DNA from: CAYQQJ01 sp964419935
Lineage (GTDB): Bacteria > Pseudomonadota > Gammaproteobacteria > Pseudomonadales > Cellvibrionaceae
DNA length: 64,000 bases
Assembly (NCBI GenBank): GCA_964419935.1
Contig: CAYQQJ010000005.1
Location: 1-64,000 of the forward strand
Direction: 5' to 3'
Part shown: piece after piece, positions 46,001 through 53,728 of the stretch
How positions within the stretch are numbered: position 1 is the first letter of the stretch
Layout of the letters: every line of letters starts with the position of its first letter
Notes under the pieces: model-generated
Database searches by the model: none
What the model was told of the DNA's origin: nothing
The model's input: the letters and a program-made list of their open reading frames with translations, nothing else
Position numbers and translations under genes: made by a program

Positions 46001-46122
46001 TATTGCTGGTAAAAGGCCGCTTGGAAATTAAAGATGAGGTCGTTCATGTAATTGCGGGTCAGCTGCAGGATTGCTCCGAAAGGCTGAACAACCTGGCCGT
46101 GAAGTCCCGGGATTTTCATTAA
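43024..46122 (+). CDS. dnaE2: Error-prone DNA polymerase III alpha subunit, DnaE2
   Basis: A 1032-residue C-family polymerase. It has an N-terminal PHP domain (FAQLHCLTNYSFLCSASHPHELV, AITDECSLAGIVKAH), the catalytic core (GRGSAANSIVCYCLFITEINP, ERDEPPDIDVDFEHTRREEV with catalytic Asp residues), QHVGGFVITQDKISDLVPLENA and GFPESHSASFALLCYASSWIK. An OB fold follows at about 935-1015 (RIAGLVTGRQRPGTANETVFVTLEDETGNINVIVW). It is shorter than replicative DnaE and lacks the tau-binding tail, as DnaE2 does. It performs translesion synthesis with ImuA and ImuB. No LexA box was seen just upstream, so SOS control may depend on readthrough from the imuA promoter. Confidence 0.95.
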   Translation: MQFAQLHCLTNYSFLCSASHPHELVYEAAHLGYRALAITDECSLAGIVKAHVAAQECGIHLIIGSEFVLSNGCRIVALVTNKDAYRELSGFITLARRRAEKGSYEAHLSDLRFRLQHCLIIWRPQFSADAKCQQKHEAHGRELSRAFKNRLWLGVDHRYQAGEQQAFAQWQQLSQQFSIPLVACGTVLMHQEKRKPLHDVLTAIKLNTPVQQLGTQLEANAESYLKPLIELQQLYATPLLQETFAIAKRCQFSMTELYYQYPEEVVPSNLTASEYLHQLVHEGAQKRWPDGVPQKIETTISKELQLIEEMAYEYYFLTVYDIVNFARSQNILCQGRGSAANSIVCYCLFITEINPQKISALFERFISKERDEPPDIDVDFEHTRREEVIQYIYRKYGRERAALAATVITYRARSALRDVGKALGLTQDFINSLSSTLGWWERTSDLQERIKEYQPGADGADDRKTLKLFIRLIEQVIGFPRHLSQHVGGFVITQDKISDLVPLENAAMAERTIIQWDKDDLEAMHLMKVDVLALGMLTALRKALTLIRSYAPAMHSIADIPEEDAATYAMLSKADSVGVFQVESRAQMSMLPRLKPACFYDLVVQVAIVRPGPIQGDMVHPYLLRRNGQQPVTYPNNAIKSVLHRTLGIPIFQEQAIKLAMVAAGFSGGEADALRRAMASWGKNSRLMEFEAKFIHGMLENGYSQDFAERLFEQIKGFGGYGFPESHSASFALLCYASSWIKCHHPAAFYTALLNSQPMGFYSPSQLIQDARRHHITILPVCVNHSEWESTLVIRESGNHAIQLGFSRVKSLPQSSAEKIVTARTEKSFTSLTDLSRRTNLSKSDIQILAAADALSAISGHRHQAHWDAAAVEPAKPLLNDAPTDEPLAMPAPSAADNIFADYQTTGLSLRQHPMTLLRHEQPFSRCKTYAQLQTMSNGRFVRIAGLVTGRQRPGTANETVFVTLEDETGNINVIVWKSTQDQFRRELLTSRLLLVKGRLEIKDEVVHVIAGQLQDCSERLNNLAVKSRDFH

Positions 46123-46181
46123 CAACATTAGAATATGCATTGAAGACAGGACACACTGACAACGAGACAACCTAAAACGAA

Positions 46182-46208
46182 AACCGCCAAGCATTTCGCT
46201 CGGCGGTT
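46182..46208. terminator. Bidirectional hairpin terminator between dnaE2 and the metalloprotease gene
   Basis: Stem AACCGCC/GGCGGTT, extended by AGC/GCT across one mismatch. On the minus strand it is followed by TTCGTTTTAGG, a T-rich tail typical of intrinsic terminators; on the plus strand only TAAAG follows. It lies between convergent genes. Confidence 0.75.
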
Positions 46209-46240
46209 AAAGGGATCACTATGATCACTAACTGGTTGCT

Positions 46241-47938
46241 TTAGTTGCAGATTCCGGTCTCTGTCCAGGCATATTCCCAAGCCCAGCCCACACCAGGTTC
46301 ATAGGGGCCACCTACACTGCACCAACCACCGACGGAGCAACTGAATGTGGCACCGTTGTTTTTCACCTCACTGCCTTGAGCATAAGACGCACCGTCAACA
46401 TACTGCGGAATAGCGGCGCAGCTGCCGCCGCCCGAACTTGATGAGCTGGAGGAACTACTGGATGACGAGCTACTGGATGAGGAACTGGAAGAGCTGCTTG
46501 ATGAGCTGGAGCTCTTGGTGATCACCAGCGAACTGATCTCGTCGTTGAAATTTTCATTGACCAGGCAACTGTCGTCAGCGGAGACCGTTAACAGGTTGCC
46601 GTTAAAACCGTCATGCTGATACAGCTCTACTTGATAGCCATCCACAACCAAGAGCGACGAGATATCATCATTACCGATACCCATGGCCATTAAATCCCCC
46701 ACGCTGTAACTACCGGGTTCCAGTGCCACGGCATAGCCACCAAAGTTGCAATGCTGATAGAAAGTTGCCACTTCTTTAACCAGCTTGGTAACCACCACTG
46801 AGGTGACCTGATCATTGAAGCCATTATCAACCAGGCAGCTGTCATGCCCGTCGAAGGTCAGCATGGTGCCTTGGAAATTGTTGTCCTGGAATACTTCGAT
46901 CTGGTAACCCTCCGGCACCGAAATCGAGGATACATCATCGTTGGCCACGCCCAGCGAATTGAGCAACGCCAGCGAATAGGAGCCTTCTCCCAGCGTGACG
47001 CCGTAGCCGCCAAAGTCGCAATGCTGGTGCAGAGTCACGCCGTCAGTCGGCGGCGGAGTGGTAAACACAAAATCGCTCTGCGCTTGCACGTATTGCGCTT
47101 CCCATTCGGCAGACCAGCCAAACGCATTGGTGGCCATGGCTTTCAAATCCGTGCCGGCTGCACCGCTCCAGAAGTGCACGAATTCACCCCAGTTCATCGC
47201 TCGCGAGTACTCATTGCCATCCTTGGGAAAGTGCAGCGACAGCAATTCAAAGTAGCGGCGCAACACCTGATTGCCACCGTATTGATCATAAATGGGATAG
47301 AACCAGTCCCGGAACCAATAAGTGTTGGCACGGGGAAAGTTGTCAACGGTGTTACTGTAATCGTTATAGGCGGACTGTGCGGCAGCGGGCATATTGAGGT
47401 TGACGAACACGTCGTAGTTAAAAATTTCTGCCCATTTGGAGTCCTTCCACAGGCCAAAAGCCGGTGAACCATGGGTTTGAAATGAACCGAGTTCCACGAT
47501 ATGGGCAATTTCATGGGCTATCACACCAATGTTCCAGCCAGCCATGTCGTACCAATCGCCGGCTTTGCCGATATCAATCACGTTGCGGTAGTCATGGTGT
47601 GCGTCCCACCAGGTGGAAGGATGGCCGCCGCCGTATTTGTCGGAATGGAATATCGCGTAAAGACGCGGTTTGTCACCGAAGTCACCGTAGGTGTCCTTGG
47701 TATAACGCCACACGTCCCCGGCAAACTGCTGCATCCAAGTGATATTGCGATCAACATCGTCATCATAATAAACGGCTACGTCATCGTCGTAATAGACCCG
47801 CTTGACTACTTGATTGTGTTCAAACCAATGCTCTTGCCAGGTTTCAGGGGGAGTTTGTTGGGCAACTGCTGTGCTGCTTAGAAGACTGCTTAAAAAACAA
47901 CAAGACAGGATTGAGCTTGCAAGCGTTAGTCCTTTCAT
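46241..47938 (-). CDS. Secreted zinc metalloprotease-like protein with crystallin folds, polyserine linker and C-terminal CBM
   Basis: A 565-residue exported protein. Signal peptide (LASSILSCCFLSSLLSSTAVAQQ) leads into a peptidase-like domain (about 25-300) with zinc motif HEIAHIVELG in GWNIGVIAHEIAH. Two beta/gamma-crystallin-type repeats follow (TLHQHCDFGGYGVTLGEGSY and TFYQHCNFGGYAVALEPGSY, each with a DDVSS or DDISS calcium-site pattern and ending SVVVTK or SLVITK). Then come 27 consecutive serines, GGG, and a Cys-rich CBM5/12-like module (WCSVGGPYEPGVGWAWEYAW). ATG 47938 is set by AAGGTG. Polyserine linkers are a mark of Cellvibrionaceae hydrolases. Target unknown; extracellular protein or glycoprotein is likely. 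Confidence 0.8.
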   Translation of the reverse strand: MKGLTLASSILSCCFLSSLLSSTAVAQQTPPETWQEHWFEHNQVVKRVYYDDDVAVYYDDDVDRNITWMQQFAGDVWRYTKDTYGDFGDKPRLYAIFHSDKYGGGHPSTWWDAHHDYRNVIDIGKAGDWYDMAGWNIGVIAHEIAHIVELGSFQTHGSPAFGLWKDSKWAEIFNYDVFVNLNMPAAAQSAYNDYSNTVDNFPRANTYWFRDWFYPIYDQYGGNQVLRRYFELLSLHFPKDGNEYSRAMNWGEFVHFWSGAAGTDLKAMATNAFGWSAEWEAQYVQAQSDFVFTTPPPTDGVTLHQHCDFGGYGVTLGEGSYSLALLNSLGVANDDVSSISVPEGYQIEVFQDNNFQGTMLTFDGHDSCLVDNGFNDQVTSVVVTKLVKEVATFYQHCNFGGYAVALEPGSYSVGDLMAMGIGNDDISSLLVVDGYQVELYQHDGFNGNLLTVSADDSCLVNENFNDEISSLVITKSSSSSSSSSSSSSSSSSSSSSSSSSSSGGGSCAAIPQYVDGASYAQGSEVKNNGATFSCSVGGWCSVGGPYEPGVGWAWEYAWTETGICN

Positions 47939-47947
47939 ATCGTTCAC

Positions 47948-48269
47948 CTTTTATAAATTGATTTATGGTTATTGGTAAAACTTCTGCTAGAGATACAAGA
48001 ACAGTGACTGTATGTGATACTGCAGCGCGGAAAATAGCAGCACCAGATTACGTCTCGAAAACAGCTGTCACGTTGATCACACTCACAGTTTCATTGCCCG
48101 GCGTGCGTGATTTGCCCTTCAAAGGATAAAAACATGCGCGAGCGCACAAACTGATACACAGCAGTTTATGATATAGAACGTTTCAGCCCTCGATATCCAA
48201 CAGCATCAATCCATCCGGATAAAACCGAACCCTTTGCCCATAATGCAGGTCGCACACTCATGGTAACCA
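47948..48269. other. Intergenic region between divergent genes
   Basis: About 330 bases separate the metalloprotease-like and alcohol dehydrogenase starts. Promoters for both must be here. I see no gene, repeat or clear operator. Confidence 0.5.
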
Positions 48270-48284
48270 ATGGAGACAATCCTT

Positions 48285-49343
48285 ATGACCACCACCAAAG
48301 CCTATGCAGCAACCTCACAAGCCTCCGGCGTTGCGCCCTTTGGCCTTGAGCGCCGCGCCCTTCGCCCCGACGATGTAGCCATCGAGATTGATTACTGCGG
48401 TGTGTGCCACACAGATATTCATTTTGTCGAAGACGATCTCGGTGTAACGGTGTATCCCATCGTTCCCGGCCACGAGATCATCGGCCGGGTGACGGATGTC
48501 GGCAAGGAGGTATCGCGTTACCGGGTTGGGGATACAGTCGGTGTAGGCTGCATGGTGGATTCCTGTCGGAGCTGCGCCGCCTGTGAGAATGGGCTCGAGC
48601 AGTACTGCGAGCAAGGCGGCATGACCGCGACCTACAATGGCCAGGACCGCCATGACCAGACCGTCACATTCGGCGGTTATTCAGAAAGCATCGTGGTGAG
48701 CGAACGCTTTGTGCTTAAAGTACCCGACACGCTTGATGCCAGCACAGCCGCCCCTATTTTGTGTGCCGGCATTACTACTTACTCTCCCCTAAGACACTTC
48801 AACATAGGGCCGGGCCACAAGGTTGGCGTCCTGGGCATGGGAGGCCTGGGGCATATGGGCGTCAAGTTCGCCAAAGCCCTCGGCGCGGAGGTCACCGTCT
48901 TTACTCGCTCCGAAGACAAAAGCGCCGAGGCAAAAAGGCAAGGTGCTGACCACGTTGTCATTTCGACCAATCCCGATCATATGGCCGTAGCGGCACAGAG
49001 CTTTGACTTTTTGCTCGATACCATACCAGTTCAGCACGACCTCAATCCCTATCTGGCTTGCCTGAAGCTGGACGGCGTGCATATTCTGGTGGGGCTGCTG
49101 CAACCCATTGAGCCTCCAATCCAGGCCGGATTACTGATATCCCGCAGAAGAATTGTCACTGGTTCCTTGATTGGCGGAATACCGGAGACTCAGGAGGTGC
49201 TGGATTTTTGCGCGGAGCACGACATCAGTTGTGACGTTGAGATGTTGGACATCCAGAATATTAACCAGGCCTACGAGCGCATGAAACGCGGCGACGTGAA
49301 GTACCGGTTTGTTATTGACATGGCGAGTCTGAAAAAAAGCTGA
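48285..49343 (+). CDS. Zinc-dependent NADP alcohol dehydrogenase (YahK/AdhA-like)
   Basis: A 352-residue medium-chain dehydrogenase. Catalytic zinc ligands lie in DYCGVCHTDIH and PGHEIIG; structural zinc cysteines are in CMVDSCRSCAACENGLEQYC. The Rossmann fold is VGVLGMGGLGHMGVKFAKAL followed by VTVFTRSEDK, whose Arg-Ser suggests NADP(H). It resembles YahK/cinnamyl-alcohol dehydrogenase aldehyde reductases, which detoxify or reduce aldehydes; the substrate is not determinable. Two ATGs are in frame (48270, 48285); the second has GGAGA at correct distance. Monocistronic, followed by a repeat element. Confidence 0.9.
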   Translation: MTTTKAYAATSQASGVAPFGLERRALRPDDVAIEIDYCGVCHTDIHFVEDDLGVTVYPIVPGHEIIGRVTDVGKEVSRYRVGDTVGVGCMVDSCRSCAACENGLEQYCEQGGMTATYNGQDRHDQTVTFGGYSESIVVSERFVLKVPDTLDASTAAPILCAGITTYSPLRHFNIGPGHKVGVLGMGGLGHMGVKFAKALGAEVTVFTRSEDKSAEAKRQGADHVVISTNPDHMAVAAQSFDFLLDTIPVQHDLNPYLACLKLDGVHILVGLLQPIEPPIQAGLLISRRRIVTGSLIGGIPETQEVLDFCAEHDISCDVEMLDIQNINQAYERMKRGDVKYRFVIDMASLKKS

Positions 49344-49385
49344 GGCGTTTGGGTTAGCAGCGTCGTTGATATGGGGCTTCGACCC

Positions 49386-49593
49386 GTTTGTCATCAGAGA
49401 TGGACCTTTTGAAAACGCATAAACACATCCTTGTGGCTCCGACGTGCATGGACGCACTAATGCCGCGATGGCAGGATGCCAGAGAGCGGTCCCGCGGCGT
49501 CTCGACAACTGCGTCCTGCGTTGCCCTACCTTCCGCCATCCCTGGCGGTCGCCTGCCGCGAGGGTTTCAAAAGGTCCACCTCTGATGACAAAC
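49386..49593. repeat. Inverted-repeat element, family B, copy 2
   Basis: A 208-bp element with arms of about 31 bp: GTTTGTCATCAGAGATGGAC on the left, GTTTGTCATCAGAGGTGGAC on the right (other strand), then CTTTTGAAA in both. The core contains CTCCGACGTGCATGGACGCA and CTAATGCCGCGATGGCAGGA, shared with copy 3. It fills most of the 337-base gap between the dehydrogenase and the lipoprotein genes; nothing else was seen there. Confidence 0.85.
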
Positions 49594-49679
49594 TCTTTTT
49601 GGGGTGCTCGATTAACGTAGCATCTTCGAAATGAAGACGCCCATAACCGCAGAATTCCCTATTCCCCAGCGCTGTAACT

Positions 49680-50027
49680 CTAATTAGCCTTCATGCCATC
49701 AGCATCACCATTGATATCAACATCCGGCACTGTCACCTTCCTTTCTTCGCTGTCGACATCAACGTCCACATCCGGTACCTGAACCTTCTTGCGTTCAGTG
49801 TCCACATCCACATCTGGTGCATCAACATCAAATTTTGGTAGCTTGCCACCTTTAATATCGACATCGGGCAACTCGCCTTCCTGAGTTTGCTCAATATTGA
49901 ATTTGGGCATTTGTCCGCCTTTTATATCCACATCTGGCAACTGCCCTTCTTCCGTTTGCTCCACGTCGCACCCAGCGAGCGCTGCCGCGGCCATTAGCAT
50001 CGCTAATAGTTGCACTTTGATATTCAT
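49680..50027 (-). CDS. Small lipoprotein with tandem acidic DVD repeats
   Basis: A 115-residue lipoprotein: signal and lipobox AALAGC (Cys20). Two tandem 23-residue repeats follow (23-45 and 46-68), each EQT.EG.LPDVDIKGG..PKF. After them come shorter units PDVDVDTERKKVQV, PDVDVDVDSEERKVTV and PDVDINGD. The Asp-Val-Asp periodicity predicts an acidic, repetitive beta structure able to bind cations. The repeats are also visible in the DNA. I know no function. It lies 80 bases after an EF-hand protein gene on the same strand, so a shared envelope or calcium-related role is possible. The start is ATG 50027; the upstream open frame has no signal. Confidence 0.75.
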   Translation of the reverse strand: MNIKVQLLAMLMAAAALAGCDVEQTEEGQLPDVDIKGGQMPKFNIEQTQEGELPDVDIKGGKLPKFDVDAPDVDVDTERKKVQVPDVDVDVDSEERKVTVPDVDINGDADGMKAN

Positions 50028-50106
50028 AAACCCACTCCTGTAGAACCAGCATTGAAACGGGCTGACAAGACGGCACGCGTCTCGCAACCCGTGCCATCTG
50101 CCCCGC

Positions 50107-50382
50107 TTATCGTCGCTGATCGCGCAGGTATCGATCCCATTCATCGTTGCTGATTTCACTATCACCATCCTGATCAATACTGTCGAAATCAACTCCGCCT
50201 ACCGTATAGGGGTCCTGAGCCTCAACAACTTCAGCTTCATCGAGTGAGCCGTCTCCGTTAACATCCAGCTCCGAAAAAGACTTGGGTTCGTCCGGACCGC
50301 TGGTATCACGTGTTATATCCGCCGCTACGCCAGAGGACATCAAAGTGAAAACTGCAGCTACAAGTAAAGTTGCACGTGTCAT
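50107..50382 (-). CDS. Small exported EF-hand protein
   Basis: A 91-residue protein with a signal peptide (LLVAAVFTLMSSGVAAD). Two canonical calcium loops follow: DVNGDGSLDEAE at 40-51 and DQDGDSEISNDE at 70-81. GGAGGTTAACC directly before ATG 50382 fixes the start. EF-hand proteins of this size are frequent in marine Gammaproteobacteria and probably act as periplasmic calcium buffers or partner modules. It lies between the TPR gene (upstream, 97 bases) and the DVD-repeat lipoprotein. Confidence 0.85.
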   Translation of the reverse strand: MTRATLLVAAVFTLMSSGVAADITRDTSGPDEPKSFSELDVNGDGSLDEAEVVEAQDPYTVGGVDFDSIDQDGDSEISNDEWDRYLRDQRR

Positions 50383-50478
50383 GGTTAACCTCCAATTTGG
50401 ATTCCACACGAAGTCTTCTTTGTGCATCTCTCGTACCAAGCGGGAAATCCGTCTCGCAATTTTCGCTTTGCTCGAGCG

Positions 50479-51864
50479 CTATCCCTGGTTTCTGACCAGA
50501 TTTTCCAGGGAGCGAACATTGGCGATGATATCTGCGCGACCGGGATTCAGCTGCACCACCTTCCTAAGAATGCCCAACGCCGCTGCGTAAGATTTACGGT
50601 CGATCTCCAGCTGGGCGCGGCGCAACAGAGCGCGCTCCTTGAACGCTGGTAGAGCTTCCGCGCGAATAAAATACATCAGTGCCGCATCAGGCTGATTCCG
50701 GGACACGTAATATTCTCCCAGCGCCAATAATGCATCGCCATGACTAGGGTCCGCGTTAAGGGCCTGTGTCAGCCAGTGCTTCACCCGCTTAACATCGCCG
50801 CGATTCAAGGCGAGTTGCGCACGATATACATCAAACCGTGCTTTGAAGAATGCGGGTATCTGGTCTGGCTGTTGACGAGCAACCTTGTCAATATTGGTCA
50901 GTAACAGCTCCGCCGCGGACCAGTTTTTCTGATAGGTGAGCCACGCAATCACCTGATCCAGGGTGTCCAGCATAGCCGCGCCATTGTCCCGGTTGAGCCC
51001 CGCCAGGTTTTGTGAAAGCAGCTCCACCGCTCGCAATTGGCTACCTTGCTGCAAATGCAGTTGAGCTGCAATGGCAAGATTATCCGGCCCGCGCTCTCCC
51101 AATGATAATGCAACCTCCAGGCTGGACAGCGCCTGCCGGGGCTTGTCAGCCTGCAGCGCAATCTGACTGCGCAGCAGCCACAATTCCACGCTGTCGGGAT
51201 CAGCTTGCAGCATTTCGTCCACTAATGCCTGGGCCTGGTCCAGTGCATTGCTTTCCGTCAATGCATAGAGCAGTCCCTGTTGCCACTGCGCATTGTCCGC
51301 CTCCAGAAATAGTGCCTGTTGATAGCCGGCGATAGCGCTGGCGCCCTGCCCCATTTGTAGATTCACAAATGCCAGCTGACCATAAACCTGTGCATCCGCC
51401 ACGCCGAGCTCGATGCTTTTCTGCAGGTGGCTACGCGCGCCGGAATAATTCTTCTGCAGCATGTACACCATACTCAAGCTTCGATGCGCCAGCGCGAGAT
51501 CCGGCATCAACTCCAGTGCAGCCTTAAGCGCCTGGGCCGCCTGGGCATATTGCTTCTGCGCAAGCAGTACCTGCCCACGCAGCTGACGCAATGCGGCACT
51601 GTCATTCTCGATGGGGCGTTTTGCAAAGGCTTGCAACACGCCTTCATAGTTCTGCGCCGCCAGCAGCGGTTGAATGTCTTGAGCAAAGCCTCGTTCACCC
51701 GGTTCCAGTTGGGCTTCAGTTTGCCCCGCGCTGACATTACTCACCAGAAAATGCCAATCGGGATCAGCCATCTGTAAATGAATCTCCGCCCGCGCGTAAC
51801 CCGTGAACACCAGCAGCGACACGCACAGCAGGAATCGTTTCGAAAACAACGCAAATACTGGCAT
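50479..51864 (-). CDS. TPR protein of the TonB operon
   Basis: A 461-residue exported protein with a signal peptide (FLLCVSLLVFTGYARAE) and about ten tetratricopeptide repeats from residue 60 to 450 (ALKAALELMPDLALAHRSLSMVYMLQKNYSGA, DVKRVKHWLTQALNADPSHGDALLALGEYYVSRNQPDAAL and others). In many Gammaproteobacteria a periplasmic TPR protein closes the DUF3450-TolQ-ExbB-ExbD-TonB operon; here it occupies that place but is separated from tonB by 375 bases holding a family-B repeat. Role in the complex is unknown; scaffolding is assumed. Confidence 0.85.
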   Translation of the reverse strand: MPVFALFSKRFLLCVSLLVFTGYARAEIHLQMADPDWHFLVSNVSAGQTEAQLEPGERGFAQDIQPLLAAQNYEGVLQAFAKRPIENDSAALRQLRGQVLLAQKQYAQAAQALKAALELMPDLALAHRSLSMVYMLQKNYSGARSHLQKSIELGVADAQVYGQLAFVNLQMGQGASAIAGYQQALFLEADNAQWQQGLLYALTESNALDQAQALVDEMLQADPDSVELWLLRSQIALQADKPRQALSSLEVALSLGERGPDNLAIAAQLHLQQGSQLRAVELLSQNLAGLNRDNGAAMLDTLDQVIAWLTYQKNWSAAELLLTNIDKVARQQPDQIPAFFKARFDVYRAQLALNRGDVKRVKHWLTQALNADPSHGDALLALGEYYVSRNQPDAALMYFIRAEALPAFKERALLRRAQLEIDRKSYAAALGILRKVVQLNPGRADIIANVRSLENLVRNQG

Positions 51865-51951
51865 TTATATATCTACCTGAATGAATTAATATTTTTGCAC
51901 CTAAACAGGCTATTGAAAACCTCGATCTGACTGAGTTTGCATGTGCTGCCC

Positions 51952-52176
51952 GTTTGTCATCGGGGTAACTCTTTCGAAAACGCATAACTAATCGGCAGGA
52001 CAGCCGATTTGCACAGCGCAGCTGCCCCAAGGGTGCTGCACATGGATGTGCGGCATGAATCATCCCTGTAGCTCCGACGTGCATGGATGCACTAATGCCG
52101 CGATGGCAGGATGCCAAGGAGCGGTCCCGCGGCGTCCCTTCCGCGAGGGTTTCGAAAGAGTTACCCGATGACAAAC
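51952..52176. repeat. Inverted-repeat element, family B, copy 3
   Basis: A 225-bp element. The left arm is GTTTGTCATCGGGGTAACTC, the right arm on the other strand is GTTTGTCATCGGGTAACTC, then TTTCGAAA in both. The core shares CTCCGACGTGCATGGATGCA and the GCCGCGATGGCAGGATGCC block with copy 2, and a reverse-complement block with the element at 42761-42942. It interrupts the TonB operon between tonB and the TPR gene; the rest of that gap is featureless. Confidence 0.85.
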
Positions 52177-52239
52177 TCCTTGAGCGGCATCGAACGACTC
52201 TTTTAAAATGTTGCTAACAGTCACAAACTGAATGCGCGA

Positions 52240-52911
52240 CTAGAGCGCAATTTCAATTGGCCAGATAAAGCGCGCCCGCACCACGTCATCACCCTTTTTC
52301 GGCGGCGAAAATCGACTGCTTTTCACAATCTTGCGTATTTCACTGGCGAGTTCCGGATAGGGATTTTCAACCACTTTTACAAGATTCACTTGACCGGATT
52401 CATCAATCACCACGTCCAACTTAATCAGAATATGATTGATGCCACGACGCTCAAGACTCTTGGGAATGACGGCGCGAACCGGAGTCAACAACGCCGGCAA
52501 GGCATCCAGGTCATCCAGCGAAAAGGCTTCCCAATTGACCTCGAGGGATTGCCATTGGGTCTGCCTCGTCGGCATATCCATGACCTCGGGCTGGGCAACT
52601 TTAATGTCTGGCGTTTCAATCTTGAACATCGGCAATTGTGGACCAACGCCCTCCACCTGCAATTGCACTGAATTCACCGGCCGTGGCGTTTGCACTACCT
52701 GAGGCGGTGGTGGCGGCGGAGGCGGTGGCGGTGCCGTTAATGACACCTCGCGCACGCTCACTTCCTCCGGTACGTAATTCTGCATCCAGTGTCCCATCCA
52801 CAGAAGCAACAACGCGAACATCAGAAACAACAGGCTCAACAAGCTCGCTTTGAACTGGTTGGCTGATGACCAACGCCAAGCCCTCATCGATGCCAGATTT
52901 GATCCCATCAT
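52240..52911 (-). CDS. tonB: TonB energy-transducing protein
   Basis: A 223-residue TonB-family protein: a TM anchor (SLLSLLFLMFALLLLWMGHW, about 24-44), a proline run (APPPPPPPPPPQVV, about 59-73), and a C-terminal TonB domain (about 140-223; LIKLDVVIDESGQVNLVKVVE, FSPPKKGDDVVRARFIWPIEIAL). It carries energy from the ExbB/ExbD motor to outer-membrane receptors. The start overlaps the exbD stop (ATGA). With the divergent siderophore receptor, it is probably dedicated to iron uptake. Confidence 0.92.
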   Translation of the reverse strand: MMGSNLASMRAWRWSSANQFKASLLSLLFLMFALLLLWMGHWMQNYVPEEVSVREVSLTAPPPPPPPPPPQVVQTPRPVNSVQLQVEGVGPQLPMFKIETPDIKVAQPEVMDMPTRQTQWQSLEVNWEAFSLDDLDALPALLTPVRAVIPKSLERRGINHILIKLDVVIDESGQVNLVKVVENPYPELASEIRKIVKSSRFSPPKKGDDVVRARFIWPIEIAL

Positions 52912-53315
52912 GGATTGAGTGCCGCCAGGTTGACGCTTTCCGCGCCCGCCAGTTTGACTTCATCAATCACTTTCAGCAGCAATTGTGTTGGCACAGCTTT
53001 GTCCGCTTGTATAACAACCGGACGCGCCTGCCCGCGCTGAAGTTGTTCAATGGTGCCGCGAATACCGGCAATGCCTATGCGGCTTCCGTCGTAAAACACT
53101 TCACCCGCATCGGTGATGGACAAGAGCACCACTGACTGTTCCAGCTGCTGAGCGGTAATGGACTGCGGTTTATCCACTTCCACACCGGTTTCACGTACAA
53201 AAACAGTGGTAACAATGAAAAAAATCAACAGAATAAATACCACATCCAGCAATGGTGACATATCGATGGTGTGGGCATTCTGCTGTTCAAGGCGACGTTG
53301 CAAACGAGTTGGCAT
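52908..53315 (-). CDS. exbD: ExbD-type biopolymer transport protein
   Basis: A 135-residue ExbD/TolR protein. MPTRLQRRLEQQNAHTIDMSPLLDVVFILLIFFIVTTVF has the single TM helix with the essential Asp of DMSPLLDVVFILL; a periplasmic domain follows (KPQSITAQQLEQSVVLLSIT, PVVIQADKAVPTQLLLKVIDEVKLAG). It is half of the proton-driven motor that energises TonB. ATG 53315 was chosen over the open frame to 53396, which overlaps exbB and lacks family sequence. It sits two bases after exbB and overlaps tonB. Confidence 0.93.
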   Translation of the reverse strand: MPTRLQRRLEQQNAHTIDMSPLLDVVFILLIFFIVTTVFVRETGVEVDKPQSITAQQLEQSVVLLSITDAGEVFYDGSRIGIAGIRGTIEQLQRGQARPVVIQADKAVPTQLLLKVIDEVKLAGAESVNLAALNP

Positions 53316-53317
53316 GG

Positions 53318-53728
53318 CTACTTCGCTCCAATGCTGGCAGGCATGCGCTGCCGTGAGCGAATGTAGCCCTGTAGCAACCAGGCAGGTATTGCGCAAACCA
53401 ATCCCAGCTGGGTGGTCAGAAGCGCGTCGGCTATGCCGTTACTCAACTGCTCGCTGTCAGCACCTTGCTGTGCCATGCTGGCGAAGCAATCCAGCAGACC
53501 AATGATGGTGCCCAATAACCCAAGCAAGGGTAATGCTCCAATCAACACGCCACAGAAATTGTGGCGGGTGCTGGAGTGCGCCCCATGCACAGCCGCACGC
53601 GTAATTTCAAGGCCCTCATTTTTAATACTTTTACTATCAAAGAGAGCCGCCCACAGTTGCTGATAACAAACCAGCGCAGTTATGGCGATGGCCCAGCAGA
53701 CCCAGTTGGATGTCAATTGTTGGATCAT
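53318..53728 (-). CDS. exbB: Short ExbB/MotA/TolQ-type proton channel protein
   Basis: A 136-residue protein, much shorter than classical ExbB, with the core MotA_ExbB helices: NFCGVLIGALPLLGLLGTIIGLLDCF and GIADALLTTQLGLVCAIPAWLLQGY. The LLGLLGTIIGL and ADALLTTQLGL motifs match the proton-channel helices. Short ExbB proteins of this kind occur with a longer TolQ-like paralogue in this operon. The start overlaps the end of that paralogue (ATGA). Confidence 0.9.
   Translation of the reverse strand: MIQQLTSNWVCWAIAITALVCYQQLWAALFDSKSIKNEGLEITRAAVHGAHSSTRHNFCGVLIGALPLLGLLGTIIGLLDCFASMAQQGADSEQLSNGIADALLTTQLGLVCAIPAWLLQGYIRSRQRMPASIGAK

Noticed and set aside
46434..46514. Serine tract as a DNA microsatellite
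   Set aside because: All six serine codons are mixed irregularly, so it is not a simple DNA repeat; it is treated as a protein linker.
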